DNA of 64,000 nt from Bradyrhizobium guangzhouense. Lineage in GTDB: Bacteria > Pseudomonadota > Alphaproteobacteria > Rhizobiales > Xanthobacteraceae. The stretch lies in contig NZ_CP030053.1 of assembly GCF_004114955.1 (NCBI RefSeq), forward strand, positions 7,094,887 to 7,158,886, given 5' to 3'. Made by a program: the position numbers and the translations under genes. Under the pieces are notes generated by a model. It was not told the origin of the DNA and searched no databases. It saw only the letters and a program-made list of their open reading frames with translations. Shown here piece after piece: positions 9,246 to 18,189 of the stretch. Each line of letters starts with the position of its first letter. Position 1 is the first letter of the stretch.

Positions 9246-9289
9246 TTCGTAGGGTGGTTAACACCCCGCAGGGCTAACCACCCTACGAA
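9246..9289. repeat. Palindromic intergenic repeat, GTAGGGTGG family
   Basis: Perfect 15-base arms (TTCGTAGGGTGGTTA and its reverse complement) around a 14-base loop, placed between the two paralogous binding-protein genes on the transcribed strand. Related elements occur at 20167, 29559 and 52334 in this window. Confidence 0.85.
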
Positions 9290-9416
9290 CTGCCAGCGTG
9301 TTGTGACCTTGCGTTGCAACAACGGTTCCTTCACACTCATGTCCAGCGATGGCGTCGGGTGTGCGGGCAGTGCATCCGTAGACCATCTGCACATAAACAA
9401 ACCGAGGAAATTGCGA

Positions 9417-10643
9417 ATGAGGAACGGACTTTTGCATCTGGTCACCGGCACGGCGCTGGCCTTGGCGCTGACGGTCTCGGCGGCCAATGCCCAGAAGAAA
9501 TATGATCCCGGCGCGTCGGACACCGAAATCAAGATCGGTCAGACCAACCCGTTCAGCGGCCCGGCCTCCGCCTATGCCACCATCGGCAAGACACAGGCGG
9601 CCTACATGAAGATGATCAACGATCAGGGCGGCGTGAACGGTCGCAAGATCAACCTGATCCAGTACGATGACGCCTATTCGCCGCCGAAGGCGGTCGAGCA
9701 GGTGCGCAAGCTCGTCGAGAGCGACGAGGTGCTACTCACGTTCCAGCTTCTCGGCACCCCCTCGAACGCGGCGGTGCAGAAATATCTCAACGCCAAGAAG
9801 GTGCCGCAGCTTTTCGCGGCCACCGGCGCATCCAAGTTCACGGACCCCAAGAACTTCCCGTGGACGATGGGATTCAATCCAAACTACTTCGTCGAGGGCC
9901 GCATCTACGGTCAATACATCATCAAGAATCATCCGAACGCCAAGATCGGCATCCTCTATCAGAACGACGATCTCGGTAAGGACTATCTGAACGGCATCAA
10001 GGCCGGTCTCGGCGACAAGGCGTCGAGCATGATCGTGGCAGAGACTTCCTATGAAGTCTCCGACCCGACCGTCGATTCGCAGATCCTCAAGATCAAGGAC
10101 GCCGGTGCCGACCTGTTCTTCAGCGCCACGACGCCGAAGCAAGCCGCGCAGGCGATCAAGAAGATCGCCGAGCTCGGCTGGCACCCGGTGCAGATCCTCG
10201 ACATCAACGCCACCTCGGTCGGTGCGGTGATGAAGCCCGCTGGGCTCGAGGCGTCCAAGGGGGTGATCAGCGTCAACTACGGCAAGGATCCGCTGGACCC
10301 GACCTGGAAAGACGATCCCGGCATGAAGAAGTATTTCGAGTTCATGGCGAAGTACTATCCCGAAGGCGACAAGGACTCGAGCTTCAACAGCTACGGATAC
10401 TCGACCTCGCAATTGATGATCTACGTGCTTCAGAAGTGCGGCGACAACCTGACCCGCGAAAACGTCATGAAGGTCGCCACCAGCCTGAAGGACGTGGAGC
10501 TCGACCTCTCGCTGCCCGGCATCAAGGCTAACACCTCGCCGACCGACTATCGCGTCAACAAGCAGCTTCAGATGATGAAGTTCAACGGTGAGCGCTGGGA
10601 GCTGTTCGGCCCGATCCTGGAGGATTCGGGTCCGGCTGGTTAG
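9417..10643 (+). CDS. Branched-chain amino acid-type ABC substrate-binding protein (copy 2)
   Basis: 408-residue periplasmic binding protein, a tandem paralogue of the preceding gene: after the signal peptide (ALALALTVSAANA) it runs QKKYDPGASDTEIKIGQTNPFSGP and stays alignable to the shared end RWELFGPI.EDSGPAG. ATG 9417 follows GAGGAA. Differences cluster in the middle and C-terminal half, consistent with duplication followed by change in ligand specificity. A strong terminator follows at 10663. Confidence 0.92.
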   Translation: MRNGLLHLVTGTALALALTVSAANAQKKYDPGASDTEIKIGQTNPFSGPASAYATIGKTQAAYMKMINDQGGVNGRKINLIQYDDAYSPPKAVEQVRKLVESDEVLLTFQLLGTPSNAAVQKYLNAKKVPQLFAATGASKFTDPKNFPWTMGFNPNYFVEGRIYGQYIIKNHPNAKIGILYQNDDLGKDYLNGIKAGLGDKASSMIVAETSYEVSDPTVDSQILKIKDAGADLFFSATTPKQAAQAIKKIAELGWHPVQILDINATSVGAVMKPAGLEASKGVISVNYGKDPLDPTWKDDPGMKKYFEFMAKYYPEGDKDSSFNSYGYSTSQLMIYVLQKCGDNLTRENVMKVATSLKDVELDLSLPGIKANTSPTDYRVNKQLQMMKFNGERWELFGPILEDSGPAG

Positions 10644-10662
10644 TCGAAGAGTTCTGAAATGC

Positions 10663-10694
10663 AATCGGCGGCCTGCGGCCGCCGATTTTTTTTT
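10663..10694 (+). terminator. Rho-independent terminator after the tandem binding proteins
   Basis: Eleven-base perfect arms (AATCGGCGGCC / GGCCGCCGATT) with a TGC loop, followed by a run of nine T. It lies 20 bases after the stop of the second binding protein. Confidence 0.92.
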
Positions 10695-10702
10695 GGGGGC
10701 GG

Positions 10703-11128
10703 TTACGCCGGTATCTCGCCAAAATTCTTCCCGACCGGCAGCACCGCGTGGCGGATCAGGCGCGAATCCTCCACCGCCGCCTGCCGATGCTTCACCGCCT
10801 CGCGATAGACGGGGTCCCGGATCATCTCGACGAACGCTCCGACGCTGGGGTATTCGGCGATGAAACAATGGTCCCAGCGCTCCTCTTGCGGGCCGATCAG
10901 CATCAGCTCGAACCGGCCTTGCCAGACGATGCGGCCGCCGAGGCGCTCGAACACCGGGCCGCTCTCGCGACCATAGGCCGCATAGGCCTCCGCGCCGCTC
11001 GCCTTGCGGCCGTCCGGATAGGCGGCGTCCTTGCGCAGCCGGACCAGGTTGAGCATGTGGATCGGGCCGGGACGGTCGTTCTCCCGGAATTGCGCGAAGA
11101 TCTCCTTGGTCGGATCGATATGGCCCAT
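10703..11128 (-). CDS. DUF1330 domain-containing protein
   Basis: 141-residue cytoplasmic protein of the DUF1330 (dimeric alpha-beta barrel) family. Typical features are MLNLVRLRKDAAYPDG, EAYAAYG, GGRIVWQG and the ending region RWDHCFIAEYPSVGAFVEMIRDPVYREAVKHRQAAVEDSRL. Members resemble small monooxygenase-like barrels, but no reaction is established. It is convergent with the tandem binding proteins and divergent from the penicillin-binding protein gene. Confidence 0.88.
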   Translation of the reverse strand: MGHIDPTKEIFAQFRENDRPGPIHMLNLVRLRKDAAYPDGRKASGAEAYAAYGRESGPVFERLGGRIVWQGRFELMLIGPQEERWDHCFIAEYPSVGAFVEMIRDPVYREAVKHRQAAVEDSRLIRHAVLPVGKNFGEIPA

Positions 11129-11295
11129 CGGTGTTCCCTCTTTCTTATGCCTTCGATCCTAACGCCCGCGCCTCGGAAGCGGAACTGCGGCGGGCGAATG
11201 CCGCACCTCCTAATCGCGCGTTAACCTCCGGGTAACCGGGCCTTAAACAGCGAACGCTAGCGTGCGGCGGGGCGGGGTGACCGGGCGTTTTGCGT

Positions 11296-13506
11296 ATGGG
11301 GTCGGCAAAGAAAAAGGGTGGGCGGAAGGAGCCGCTGTTCGGCTTGCCCGCGGCGCTCGCCGATCTGCGCCTGACGGCGGCCGATCGCGTTCCCGGCGGC
11401 GATGACAGGCCGAAGAAATCAGCCGGCAAGCGCAAGGCGGACCCGTCTGACGACGAGCCGCCGCGCGAGCGCAAGGCGACCGCCAAGAACAGCGGTGCGA
11501 AGCGCCGATCGCGATCGTCCATCCGTGTCGGCCTCGGCCGCCTCGTCTATTGGGGCGCCGTGCTGAGCCTGTGGGGCGTGATCGCCGTGATCGGCGTCGT
11601 GATCTGGGTCGGCGCCCATCTGCCGCCGATTCAGTCGCTCGAGATTCCGAAGCGCCCGCCAACGATCCAGATCGTCGGCATCGACGGCACCCTGCTGGCA
11701 CAGCGCGGCGAGATGGCCGGCGCGAACGTGTCGCTGAAGGATCTGCCACCCTATCTGCCCAAGGCTTTCATCGCGATCGAGGACCGCCGCTTCTATTCGC
11801 ACTTCGGCATCGATCCCGTCGGCATCCTGCGCGCCCTCGTCACCAATCTGCTCCATCGCGGCGTCTCGCAGGGCGGCTCGACGCTGACGCAGCAGCTCGC
11901 CAAAAACCTGTTCCTGACCCAGGAACGCACCCTGGCGCGCAAGCTGCAGGAGGCGGAGCTTGCGATCTGGCTCGAGCGCAAGCACACCAAGAACGAGATC
12001 CTGGAGCTCTATCTCAACCGCGTCTATTTCGGCTCGGGCGCCTATGGCGTGGAAGCCGCCGCGCAGAAATATTTCGGCAAGCCGGCCAAGAACGTCACGC
12101 TTCCCGAAGCCGCGATGCTGGCGGGCCTGGTCAAATCGCCCTCGCGCCTCGCGCCGAACCGCAATCCGGAAGGCGCCGAAGCGCGCGCGCAAGTCGTGCT
12201 CGCAGCGATGGCGGACGCCAAGTTCATCACCGAGGCGCAGGCCCAGGCGTCGATCGGACACCCCTCCTACAATGTGAAGCCGGTCGGTGCCGGCACGATC
12301 AACTATGTCGCCGACTGGATCGGCGAGGTGCTGGACGACCTCGTCGGCCAGATCGACGACAGCATCAGGGTCGAGACCACGATCGATCCGAAGCTGCAGG
12401 CCGTGGCGGAGGCCGCCGTCATCGACGAGCTCGCCGCCAAGAGCGTGAAGTTCAATGTCAGCCAGGGCGCGCTGGTGGCGATGACGCCCGATGGCGCGGT
12501 GCGCGCCATGGTCGGCGGGCGGAACTATTCCGAGAGCCAGTACAACCGTGCGGTCACGGCAAAACGCCAGCCGGGTTCATCCTTCAAGCCGTTCGTCTAT
12601 CTGACGGCGATGGAGCAGGGGCTGACGCCCGACACCATCCGCCAGGACGCGCCGATCGAGGTCAAGGGCTGGAAGCCCGAGAACTACACCCACGAATATT
12701 TCGGTCCGGTGACGCTGACGCAGGCGCTGGCGATGTCGCTCAACACCGTCGCCATCCGCGTCGGCCTCGAGGTCGGACCGAAGAACGTGGTGCGCACCGC
12801 GCATCGGCTCGGCATCTCCTCGAAACTCGAGCCCAACGCCTCGATCGCGCTCGGCACCTCGGAAGTCTCTGTCGTCGAGCTGGTCGGCGCTTACGCGCCC
12901 TTCGCCAATGGCGGCTTCGCGGCCACGCCGCATGTGGTGACGCGGATCAAGACGCTCGACGGCAAGCTGCTCTACATGCGCCAGCCCGACGAGCATAATC
13001 AGGTGATCGAGCCCCGTTACGTGGGCATGATGAACAGCATGATGCGGGAGACGCTGATCTCGGGCACGGCGAAGAAGGCCGAGATCCCGGGCTGGCAGGC
13101 GGCCGGCAAGACCGGCACCAGCCAGGATTATCGCGACGCCTGGTTCATCGGCTACACGTCGAACCTCGTCACCGGGGTCTGGCTCGGCAATGACGACAAC
13201 TCGCCGACCAGGAAAGCAACCGGCGGCGGCCTGCCGGTGGAAGTCTGGACCCGGTTCATGCGCGCCGCGCACGAGGGCGTGCAGGTCGCAGCCCTGCCGA
13301 ACCTGCAAAGCAATTGGGGGCCGTCGAACCTCGTGCAGATCTCGTCGCAGGTGTCGCCGCCGACTCAGGCAGCGCCCGGCTCTCCGCCGCCGGTCAGCAA
13401 TGGCGGCTATCGTGCTCCGCCACCGACGCGTGCCAATGTGCGACCGGAGCCGGCCGCAGGGCTTGATGGCTGGCTGATGGACCGGCTGTTTGGCGGGAAC
13501 CGGTAG
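11296..13506 (+). CDS. Penicillin-binding protein 1A (bifunctional peptidoglycan synthase)
   Basis: Class A PBP of 736 residues that polymerises and cross-links peptidoglycan at the inner membrane. Order: basic cytoplasmic N-terminus, one membrane anchor at about 85-105, a GT51 glycosyltransferase with EDRRFYSHFG near 162 and GGSTLTQQLAKN, then a transpeptidase with SSFK (Ser428, Lys431), SLN and KTGT (Lys605). All catalytic motifs are intact. The tail is proline-rich. A TTG two codons upstream (11290) could also be used. It stands alone, with no adjacent division genes. Confidence 0.95.
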   Translation: MGSAKKKGGRKEPLFGLPAALADLRLTAADRVPGGDDRPKKSAGKRKADPSDDEPPRERKATAKNSGAKRRSRSSIRVGLGRLVYWGAVLSLWGVIAVIGVVIWVGAHLPPIQSLEIPKRPPTIQIVGIDGTLLAQRGEMAGANVSLKDLPPYLPKAFIAIEDRRFYSHFGIDPVGILRALVTNLLHRGVSQGGSTLTQQLAKNLFLTQERTLARKLQEAELAIWLERKHTKNEILELYLNRVYFGSGAYGVEAAAQKYFGKPAKNVTLPEAAMLAGLVKSPSRLAPNRNPEGAEARAQVVLAAMADAKFITEAQAQASIGHPSYNVKPVGAGTINYVADWIGEVLDDLVGQIDDSIRVETTIDPKLQAVAEAAVIDELAAKSVKFNVSQGALVAMTPDGAVRAMVGGRNYSESQYNRAVTAKRQPGSSFKPFVYLTAMEQGLTPDTIRQDAPIEVKGWKPENYTHEYFGPVTLTQALAMSLNTVAIRVGLEVGPKNVVRTAHRLGISSKLEPNASIALGTSEVSVVELVGAYAPFANGGFAATPHVVTRIKTLDGKLLYMRQPDEHNQVIEPRYVGMMNSMMRETLISGTAKKAEIPGWQAAGKTGTSQDYRDAWFIGYTSNLVTGVWLGNDDNSPTRKATGGGLPVEVWTRFMRAAHEGVQVAALPNLQSNWGPSNLVQISSQVSPPTQAAPGSPPPVSNGGYRAPPPTRANVRPEPAAGLDGWLMDRLFGGNR

Positions 13507-13521
13507 CGACCAAGCAAGATC

Positions 13522-13546
13522 GCGAAAACAACCCCATGCACAGTAG
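13522..13546. repeat. 25-bp dispersed element, copy 1
   Basis: A 25-base stretch beginning GCGAAAACAACCCCATG and ending CACAGTAG is repeated exactly at 53664-53688, some 40 kb away. Both copies lie in intergenic DNA 50-100 bases before a repeat of the GTCATTCCCCGCG type. It is not a palindrome. Function unknown. Confidence 0.85.
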
Positions 13547-13643
13547 CCGGCGTGTTGCGGGGTGATGCGCAGTGAGATGTGCGAGGTCGTTGATTTGGCT
13601 CTTAGATCGGCGAATGTCGCGCTATGCGCACCTCAAGCTCCGC

Positions 13644-13766
13644 CGTCATTCCCCGCGAAGGCGGGGAATCCAGTACGCCGCGGCTTCTCGGTTCAACAAT
13701 CACCGTCTCTCGAATACTGGATCGCCCGCCCCAGTGCGCAACTGCGCACAAGGCGGGCGATGACAG
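13644..13766. repeat. Long inverted repeat, GTCATTCCCCGCG family
   Basis: Starts CGTCATTCCCCGCGAAGG and ends GGCGGGCGATGACAG, with GTACGCCGCGGCTTCTCG inside. The same family occurs at 47361-47465 and 53741-53809. It fills much of the 284-base gap between the PBP gene and the metallopeptidase gene, which are convergent. Confidence 0.8.
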
Positions 13767-13790
13767 CGAGTGCAGGGCTGCCAGCGCGGC

Positions 13791-14546
13791 CTAATCCTCG
13801 ACCCCATACCGGTGCAGATCGTTGCCGCAGGTGTCGAGCCACTTCTTGGCGCGCTCCATCGAGGGACAGATCTTGCCGCAGACGCGCCAGAAGCGGGCGG
13901 AGTGATTCATCTCGACGAGATGGGCGACCTCATGCGCGGCGAGATAGTCGAGCACATAGGGCGGCGCGAGGATCAGGCGCCAGGAGAACGACAGTGAGCC
14001 CGCCGAGGTGCAGGAGCCCCAGCGGCTGGACTGATCGCGGATCGAGAGCCGCTTCACCTTGACGCCGAGCTCGGCGGCGTGGGTCTCCGCAGAGCGCTGC
14101 AGATCCTTGCGTGCCTCGCGCTTGAGGAAGTCGTTGACGCGGCGATCGACATGCTCGAGGCCGCCGGCGACACAGAGAATGCGTTCACCGCTGTCGCGAA
14201 TTTCCGCCCACACCGTGCCGCGGCTGCCTGCGCGATGCACGATGCGATGGGGAACGCCACGGAGCGGTATCACTGTGCCAGGCTGGAACGGTGCAGCCTT
14301 GGGCAGACGACCCAGACGTGCCGCGATCCACGCGCCATGACGCTGCGCGAAGTCCTTGGCTTCGGCGAGCGTGCCGCGCGGCGGCATCGTGAGGATGGCT
14401 TCGCGATCACTCGGATGGATCCTGAGCGTGTAACGACGCGCCCGCCGGTGCCTTCGCAACCGAATCGCAAAGAATTGCGATCCATGGGTGATCAGAAGGG
14501 TCTTCGGTTCGTGGGGCCGCCGATAGAGGAGTGCGCGTGTGGCCAT
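13791..14546 (-). CDS. YgjP-like (DUF45) zinc metallopeptidase
   Basis: Protein of about 251 residues with the HEVAHLVEMNHSARFW motif, the HExxH zinc site plus third histidine typical of YgjP/DUF45 (SprT/WSS1-like) proteins, preceded by SRWGSCTSAGSLSFSWRLILAP, also diagnostic. The biological substrate is not well known for the bacterial family. The frame runs up to 14630; I prefer the ATG at 14546 (MATRALLYRRP). It is transcribed alone. Confidence 0.88.
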   Translation of the reverse strand: MATRALLYRRPHEPKTLLITHGSQFFAIRLRRHRRARRYTLRIHPSDREAILTMPPRGTLAEAKDFAQRHGAWIAARLGRLPKAAPFQPGTVIPLRGVPHRIVHRAGSRGTVWAEIRDSGERILCVAGGLEHVDRRVNDFLKREARKDLQRSAETHAAELGVKVKRLSIRDQSSRWGSCTSAGSLSFSWRLILAPPYVLDYLAAHEVAHLVEMNHSARFWRVCGKICPSMERAKKWLDTCGNDLHRYGVED

Positions 14547-14846
14547 GTCTGTCAGTCCGGGGAGCAGGAGGTCGCCCGGATTCTGCCATAACCGCCGCCA
14601 GGGAAAGCGCTCGGCGCAAAAACAAATCATTTGCCCAATATACAGGGGTCTGGCGTCCGGGAGACCCTACAGACTGGGGTTGGAACCCGCTTTTTTCGCC
14701 CCCGCCGGACGCATGCGGCGCCCCCAAGGGGTGAGGGATGACTCACTCCTAGAACGCTACCTAATTACCTCGAATCTGAGGGTAACCAGGCCCTCCCGGA
14801 GCTTCCGGCAGGGCCTGAAATTTCGACGGGAAAGCCGAAATAATGG
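14547..14846. other. Intergenic region, 300 bases
   Basis: Gap between the metallopeptidase start and the phaZ stop, both on the minus strand. It presumably holds the metallopeptidase promoter and the phaZ terminator. I saw no convincing gene, RNA or strong hairpin. Confidence 0.5.
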
Positions 14847-16175
14847 CTATTCAGCCGCAAGCGCCTGCAAAGAGCTCGGATTCGCAGCCGAGACCATGAA
14901 ATCATGGATGCGCGGCACGATTTCCGACTTGAAGCGCGATCCGTTGAACACGCCGTAATGTCCAACGCCCTTCTGGACGTAATGAACGCGGCGATGATCC
15001 GGAATCGAGCTGCACAATGCGTGTGTTGCTTCGGTCTGGCCGAGACCCGAGATGTCGTCGTTCTCGCCCTCGACCGTCATCAACGCAACGCGCGTGACCT
15101 TGGAAGGATCGACGCGCGTGCCACGATGGGTCATCTCGCCCTTCGGCAGCGAGTGCTTCACGAAGACCGTGTCGACGGTCTGCAGGTAATATTCGGCCGA
15201 GAGGTCCATCACCGCGAGATATTCGTCATAGAACTCGCGATGCTTGTCGACGAGGTCGCCGTCGCCCTTCACCAGATGGGCGAAGAGCTGCTTGTGGGCG
15301 TCCATGTGCCGGTCGAGGTTCATGCTGATGAACCCGTTGAGCTGGAGGAAGCCCGGATAGACGTCGCGCATCATGCCCGGATGCGGGAATGGCACCTTGG
15401 TGATGACGTGGTTGCGGAACCAGTCGATGCCACGCTCTTGCGCGAGATTGTTCACGGCGGTCGGATTGCGGCGGGTGTCGATCGGACCGCCCATCAGCGT
15501 CATCGAGGTCGGCACGAAGGGATCGCGTCGCGCTTCCATGATCGAGACCGCAGCGACGACAGGCACGGAAGGCTGGCACACCGCCATCACATGGGTGTTG
15601 CCACCCAGCACATGCAGCATCTCGACGACGTAGTCGATGTAGTCGTCGAGATCGAAGCGGCCGTCGCTGAGCGGCACCATGCGCGCATCGGCCCAATCGG
15701 TGATGTAGACCTCATGCGCCGGCAGGAACGCCTCGACCGTGCCGCGCAGCAGTGTCGCGTAATGGCCGGACATCGGCGCCACGATCAGCACGCGCGGCTG
15801 CGGGCTGCGCAACGGACGGGCGAATTTGCGATCGAAGTAGAGCAACCGGCAGAACGGCTTTTCCCAGACCGAGCGAACCTCGACGGGAACGCGAATGCCG
15901 TTGACCTCGGTGTCATTGAGGCCCCATTCCGGCTTGCCGTAGCGGCGCGTGGTGCGCTCGAACAATTCGCAGGCCGCGGCGACCGATTTGCCGACTTCGG
16001 TGCGCGCCCAGGGGTTCAGCGGATTTTGAAACAGCAGCTTGGTCGCGTCGGTGACTGCACGCGCCGGATTGAGAGAGGCATGCGCCATCTCGTACATCCA
16101 GTACATCGGCGTGGTCAGGACCGGGCTGCCTTCTGCGGCCAGGGGCGGCGCGCCGCCAAACTCACCAATAGGCAT
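14847..16175 (-). CDS. phaZ: Intracellular polyhydroxyalkanoate depolymerase
   Basis: Alpha/beta hydrolase that mobilises stored polyhydroxybutyrate granules. It shows MPIGEFGG at the start, the PHB_depo_C-type region VALMTVEGENDDISGLGQTEA, and a cysteine nucleophile in MAVCQPSVP (Cys200), the hallmark of intracellular PhaZ as opposed to secreted lipase-box enzymes. The aspartate of ENDD and the histidine of GVGHYG near the C-terminus complete the likely triad. The frame opens at 16283, but ATG 16175 is preceded by AGAGGA and gives 442 residues. No phasin or phaC gene is adjacent. Confidence 0.93.
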   Translation of the reverse strand: MPIGEFGGAPPLAAEGSPVLTTPMYWMYEMAHASLNPARAVTDATKLLFQNPLNPWARTEVGKSVAAACELFERTTRRYGKPEWGLNDTEVNGIRVPVEVRSVWEKPFCRLLYFDRKFARPLRSPQPRVLIVAPMSGHYATLLRGTVEAFLPAHEVYITDWADARMVPLSDGRFDLDDYIDYVVEMLHVLGGNTHVMAVCQPSVPVVAAVSIMEARRDPFVPTSMTLMGGPIDTRRNPTAVNNLAQERGIDWFRNHVITKVPFPHPGMMRDVYPGFLQLNGFISMNLDRHMDAHKQLFAHLVKGDGDLVDKHREFYDEYLAVMDLSAEYYLQTVDTVFVKHSLPKGEMTHRGTRVDPSKVTRVALMTVEGENDDISGLGQTEATHALCSSIPDHRRVHYVQKGVGHYGVFNGSRFKSEIVPRIHDFMVSAANPSSLQALAAE

Positions 16176-16295
16176 ATTATAATCCTCTTCGCATCGCAGC
16201 ATACTGCCGAATGCGTAATATTGCGTCAATGCATGCTTCCGTACATCTACGTGGCCGAAACTGCCAAACCAGCCTGAATCCACGATAAAGTGACG

Positions 16296-17114
16296 TTATT
16301 CGCCGCCCGCAAGCAGCGAGCCGTGTTTCCGGGCGCTGCGCAAAAGGGCAAGGAATGCCCCGAAAGAAGCCAGCAGAAGCACCGCGTTGATGGCTAACGC
16401 CTCCCCCATCAAATCGGTCCGGAAGCTGTTCTCGATCAGCAGCGCGCGCATCCCCTCGAACACGTAAGTCGGTGGCAGCGACCAGGCGACATATTGCAGC
16501 CAGGCCGGCAGCACGCTGACCGGATAATAAATGCAGGCGAGCGGCATGATGGCGAACATCAAGGTCCAGACGATGCTCTCGGCGCCGAGGCCGTTCCGCA
16601 GTACCAGACCCGAGACGAAGATGCCGACCGACCAGCTGGTGAAGATCAGGTTGCAGAAGAAGGCGATCAGCGGCAGGCCGAGGCTGTAGACGTTGAAGTG
16701 AAAGAACGCGATCGCCAGCAGCGTCATCGGGATGACGCCGATCGCGAGACGGATCAGGCTCATCACCATCAGCGAGAGCAGAAACTCGATCGGCTTCAAT
16801 GGGCTCATCATGAGGTTGCCGAGGTTGCGGGCCCACATCTCCTCGAGGAAGGAGATGGAGAATCCGAGCTGGCCGCGGAACAGGATGTCCCAGAGGATCA
16901 CGGCGCCGATCAGCGTGCCCCCGGCGCGCGCAAAGAAGCTGGCGTTTTGCGCAATATAGTATTGGATGAAGCCCCAGGTGATGACCTGGAGCGCCGGCCA
17001 GTACAACAGCTCGAGCAGCCGCGGCCAGGACGACATCAAGAGGTACCAATAGCGCAGGATCATCGCGCCGATGCGTTGCACGGAGATGCCGCGGTAGAGG
17101 GAGATGTCGGTCAT
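16296..17114 (-). CDS. ABC-2 type transporter permease
   Basis: Inner-membrane subunit of an ABC exporter, 272 residues with six hydrophobic segments (WGFIQYYIAQ, TLIGAVILWDILFRGQLGFSISFLEEMWARNLGNLMMSPL, LLASFGAFLALLRSARKHGSLL). The EEMWARNLGNLMMSPL stretch is typical of ABC-2 permeases. ATG 17114 was chosen; the upstream frame is repeat DNA. It is paired with the ATPase upstream on the same strand, separated by an inverted repeat. Substrate unknown. Confidence 0.9.
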   Translation of the reverse strand: MTDISLYRGISVQRIGAMILRYWYLLMSSWPRLLELLYWPALQVITWGFIQYYIAQNASFFARAGGTLIGAVILWDILFRGQLGFSISFLEEMWARNLGNLMMSPLKPIEFLLSLMVMSLIRLAIGVIPMTLLAIAFFHFNVYSLGLPLIAFFCNLIFTSWSVGIFVSGLVLRNGLGAESIVWTLMFAIMPLACIYYPVSVLPAWLQYVAWSLPPTYVFEGMRALLIENSFRTDLMGEALAINAVLLLASFGAFLALLRSARKHGSLLAGGE

Positions 17115-17140
17115 CGCCGCTCCTTCGTCTTGAAAGGGCC

Positions 17141-17245
17141 CGTCATTCCGGGGCGATGCGCAGCATCGAACCCGGAATCCATCGGCCCGCAGCGCACGCG
17201 GTGAAATGGATTCCGGGTTCGCGCTCCGCGCGCCCCGGAATGACC
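17141..17245. repeat. Long inverted repeat, GTCATTCCGGGGCG family
   Basis: Begins CGTCATTCCGGGGCG and ends CGCCCCGGAATGACC, with inner arms AACCCGGAATCCAT / ATGGATTCCGGGTT. It sits between the ATPase and the permease of one ABC exporter, so it is transcribed. Relatives are at 20782, 58376, 59140, 59763 and 60727. Confidence 0.85.
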
Positions 17246-17259
17246 GCGGAGAGGCCCCC

Positions 17260-18063
17260 TCATCTCGCCCCCTCCTTCGCACCGTTCACCCGCCCGCGCG
17301 CGACGTCGAGGAACACCTCCTCCAGCGTGGTGCGATTGTAGCGGGCCATGATCGCGTCGGGCGTGTCGTCGTCCTCGACGCGGCCGCGCTTCATGATGAT
17401 GACGCGGTCGCACAGACGCTCGACCTCCAGCATGTTGTGCGAGGCCAGCAGGATGGTGGCGTTGTTGTCTTTCCGATAGCGCTCCAGATGGCCCCGCACC
17501 CAGTCGGCCGTGTCAGGGTCGAGCGATGCGGTGGGCTCGTCGAGCAGCAGCAGCTCGGGCTGGTTGATCAGCGCCTTCGCCAGCGCAACACGAGTCTTCT
17601 GCCCCGCCGAGAGCTTGCCGTTGGCGCGGTCGATGAAATCGGTGAGATCGAGGTCGTCGGCCAGTTCTGCAATACGGTCGGCAAGGTGCCTGACTGCATA
17701 AAGCTTGCCGAAAATCGTGAGGTTCTGCCGCACCGTCAGCCGCATCGGCATGTCGACATAGGGGCTTTCGAAGTTCATCCGCCCCAGCACCTCGGCGCTC
17801 TGTTCCGGCATGCGATGACCGAGCACGCGGACGCGGCCGGCGGTCGGCAGCACCAGCCCCATGATCATCGCGATCGTGGTGGTCTTGCCGGCGCCATTGC
17901 CGCCGAGCAAGCCGGTGATGCTGCCGCGGGGAAGCGAAAAGGAGATGCCGTCGACCGCGCGGGTCTGCTTGTAGACCTTGACGAGGCGATCGACCTCGAT
18001 GGCCGCGGACGAAATGCCCTCCGCGACAGTCGGCCAGCTTGAAGCCCTGGAGTTCTCAGTCAT
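17260..18063 (-). CDS. ABC-2 type transporter ATP-binding protein
   Basis: 267-residue ATPase of the exporter. Walker A is GGNGAGKTT, the signature is LSAGQKTRVALAKAL and Walker B with D-loop is LLLLDEPTASLDPD; the switch histidine is in LLASHNM. The ATG at 18063 (MTENSRAS) is preferred over an upstream start at 18102. It is divergent from regS; the shared 126-base region contains an 11-base direct repeat. Confidence 0.92.
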   Translation of the reverse strand: MTENSRASSWPTVAEGISSAAIEVDRLVKVYKQTRAVDGISFSLPRGSITGLLGGNGAGKTTTIAMIMGLVLPTAGRVRVLGHRMPEQSAEVLGRMNFESPYVDMPMRLTVRQNLTIFGKLYAVRHLADRIAELADDLDLTDFIDRANGKLSAGQKTRVALAKALINQPELLLLDEPTASLDPDTADWVRGHLERYRKDNNATILLASHNMLEVERLCDRVIIMKRGRVEDDDTPDAIMARYNRTTLEEVFLDVARGRVNGAKEGAR

Positions 18064-18104
18064 GCTAGAGGCGTTCTTCCGCCATTGCGCGGTGGAGTGC
18101 AAGG

Positions 18105-18130
18105 CTTGTAACTCGAAGACTTGTAACTCG
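18105..18130. repeat. Direct repeat CTTGTAACTCG x2 in the regS upstream region
   Basis: Two identical 11-base copies at 18105-18115 and 18120-18130, separated by AAGA, in the shared upstream region of the ABC ATPase and regS. A 15-base period could place two protein-binding sites in tandem, but could also be a simple slippage duplication. Confidence 0.7.
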
Positions 18131-18152
18131 TTGGAATCGTGGGCCAGCGTGT

Positions 18153-18181
18153 TTGTGATCGGACACGCGCACCGCTAGATT
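18153..18181 (+). promoter_or_regulatory. Possible sigma-70 promoter of regS
   Basis: TTGTGA and TAGATT are spaced by 17 bases. Transcription would start about two bases before the regS ATG at 18190, which has no visible ribosome site, so the message may be leaderless. Both boxes are imperfect. Confidence 0.4.
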
Positions 18182-18189
18182 GGCCAGAT

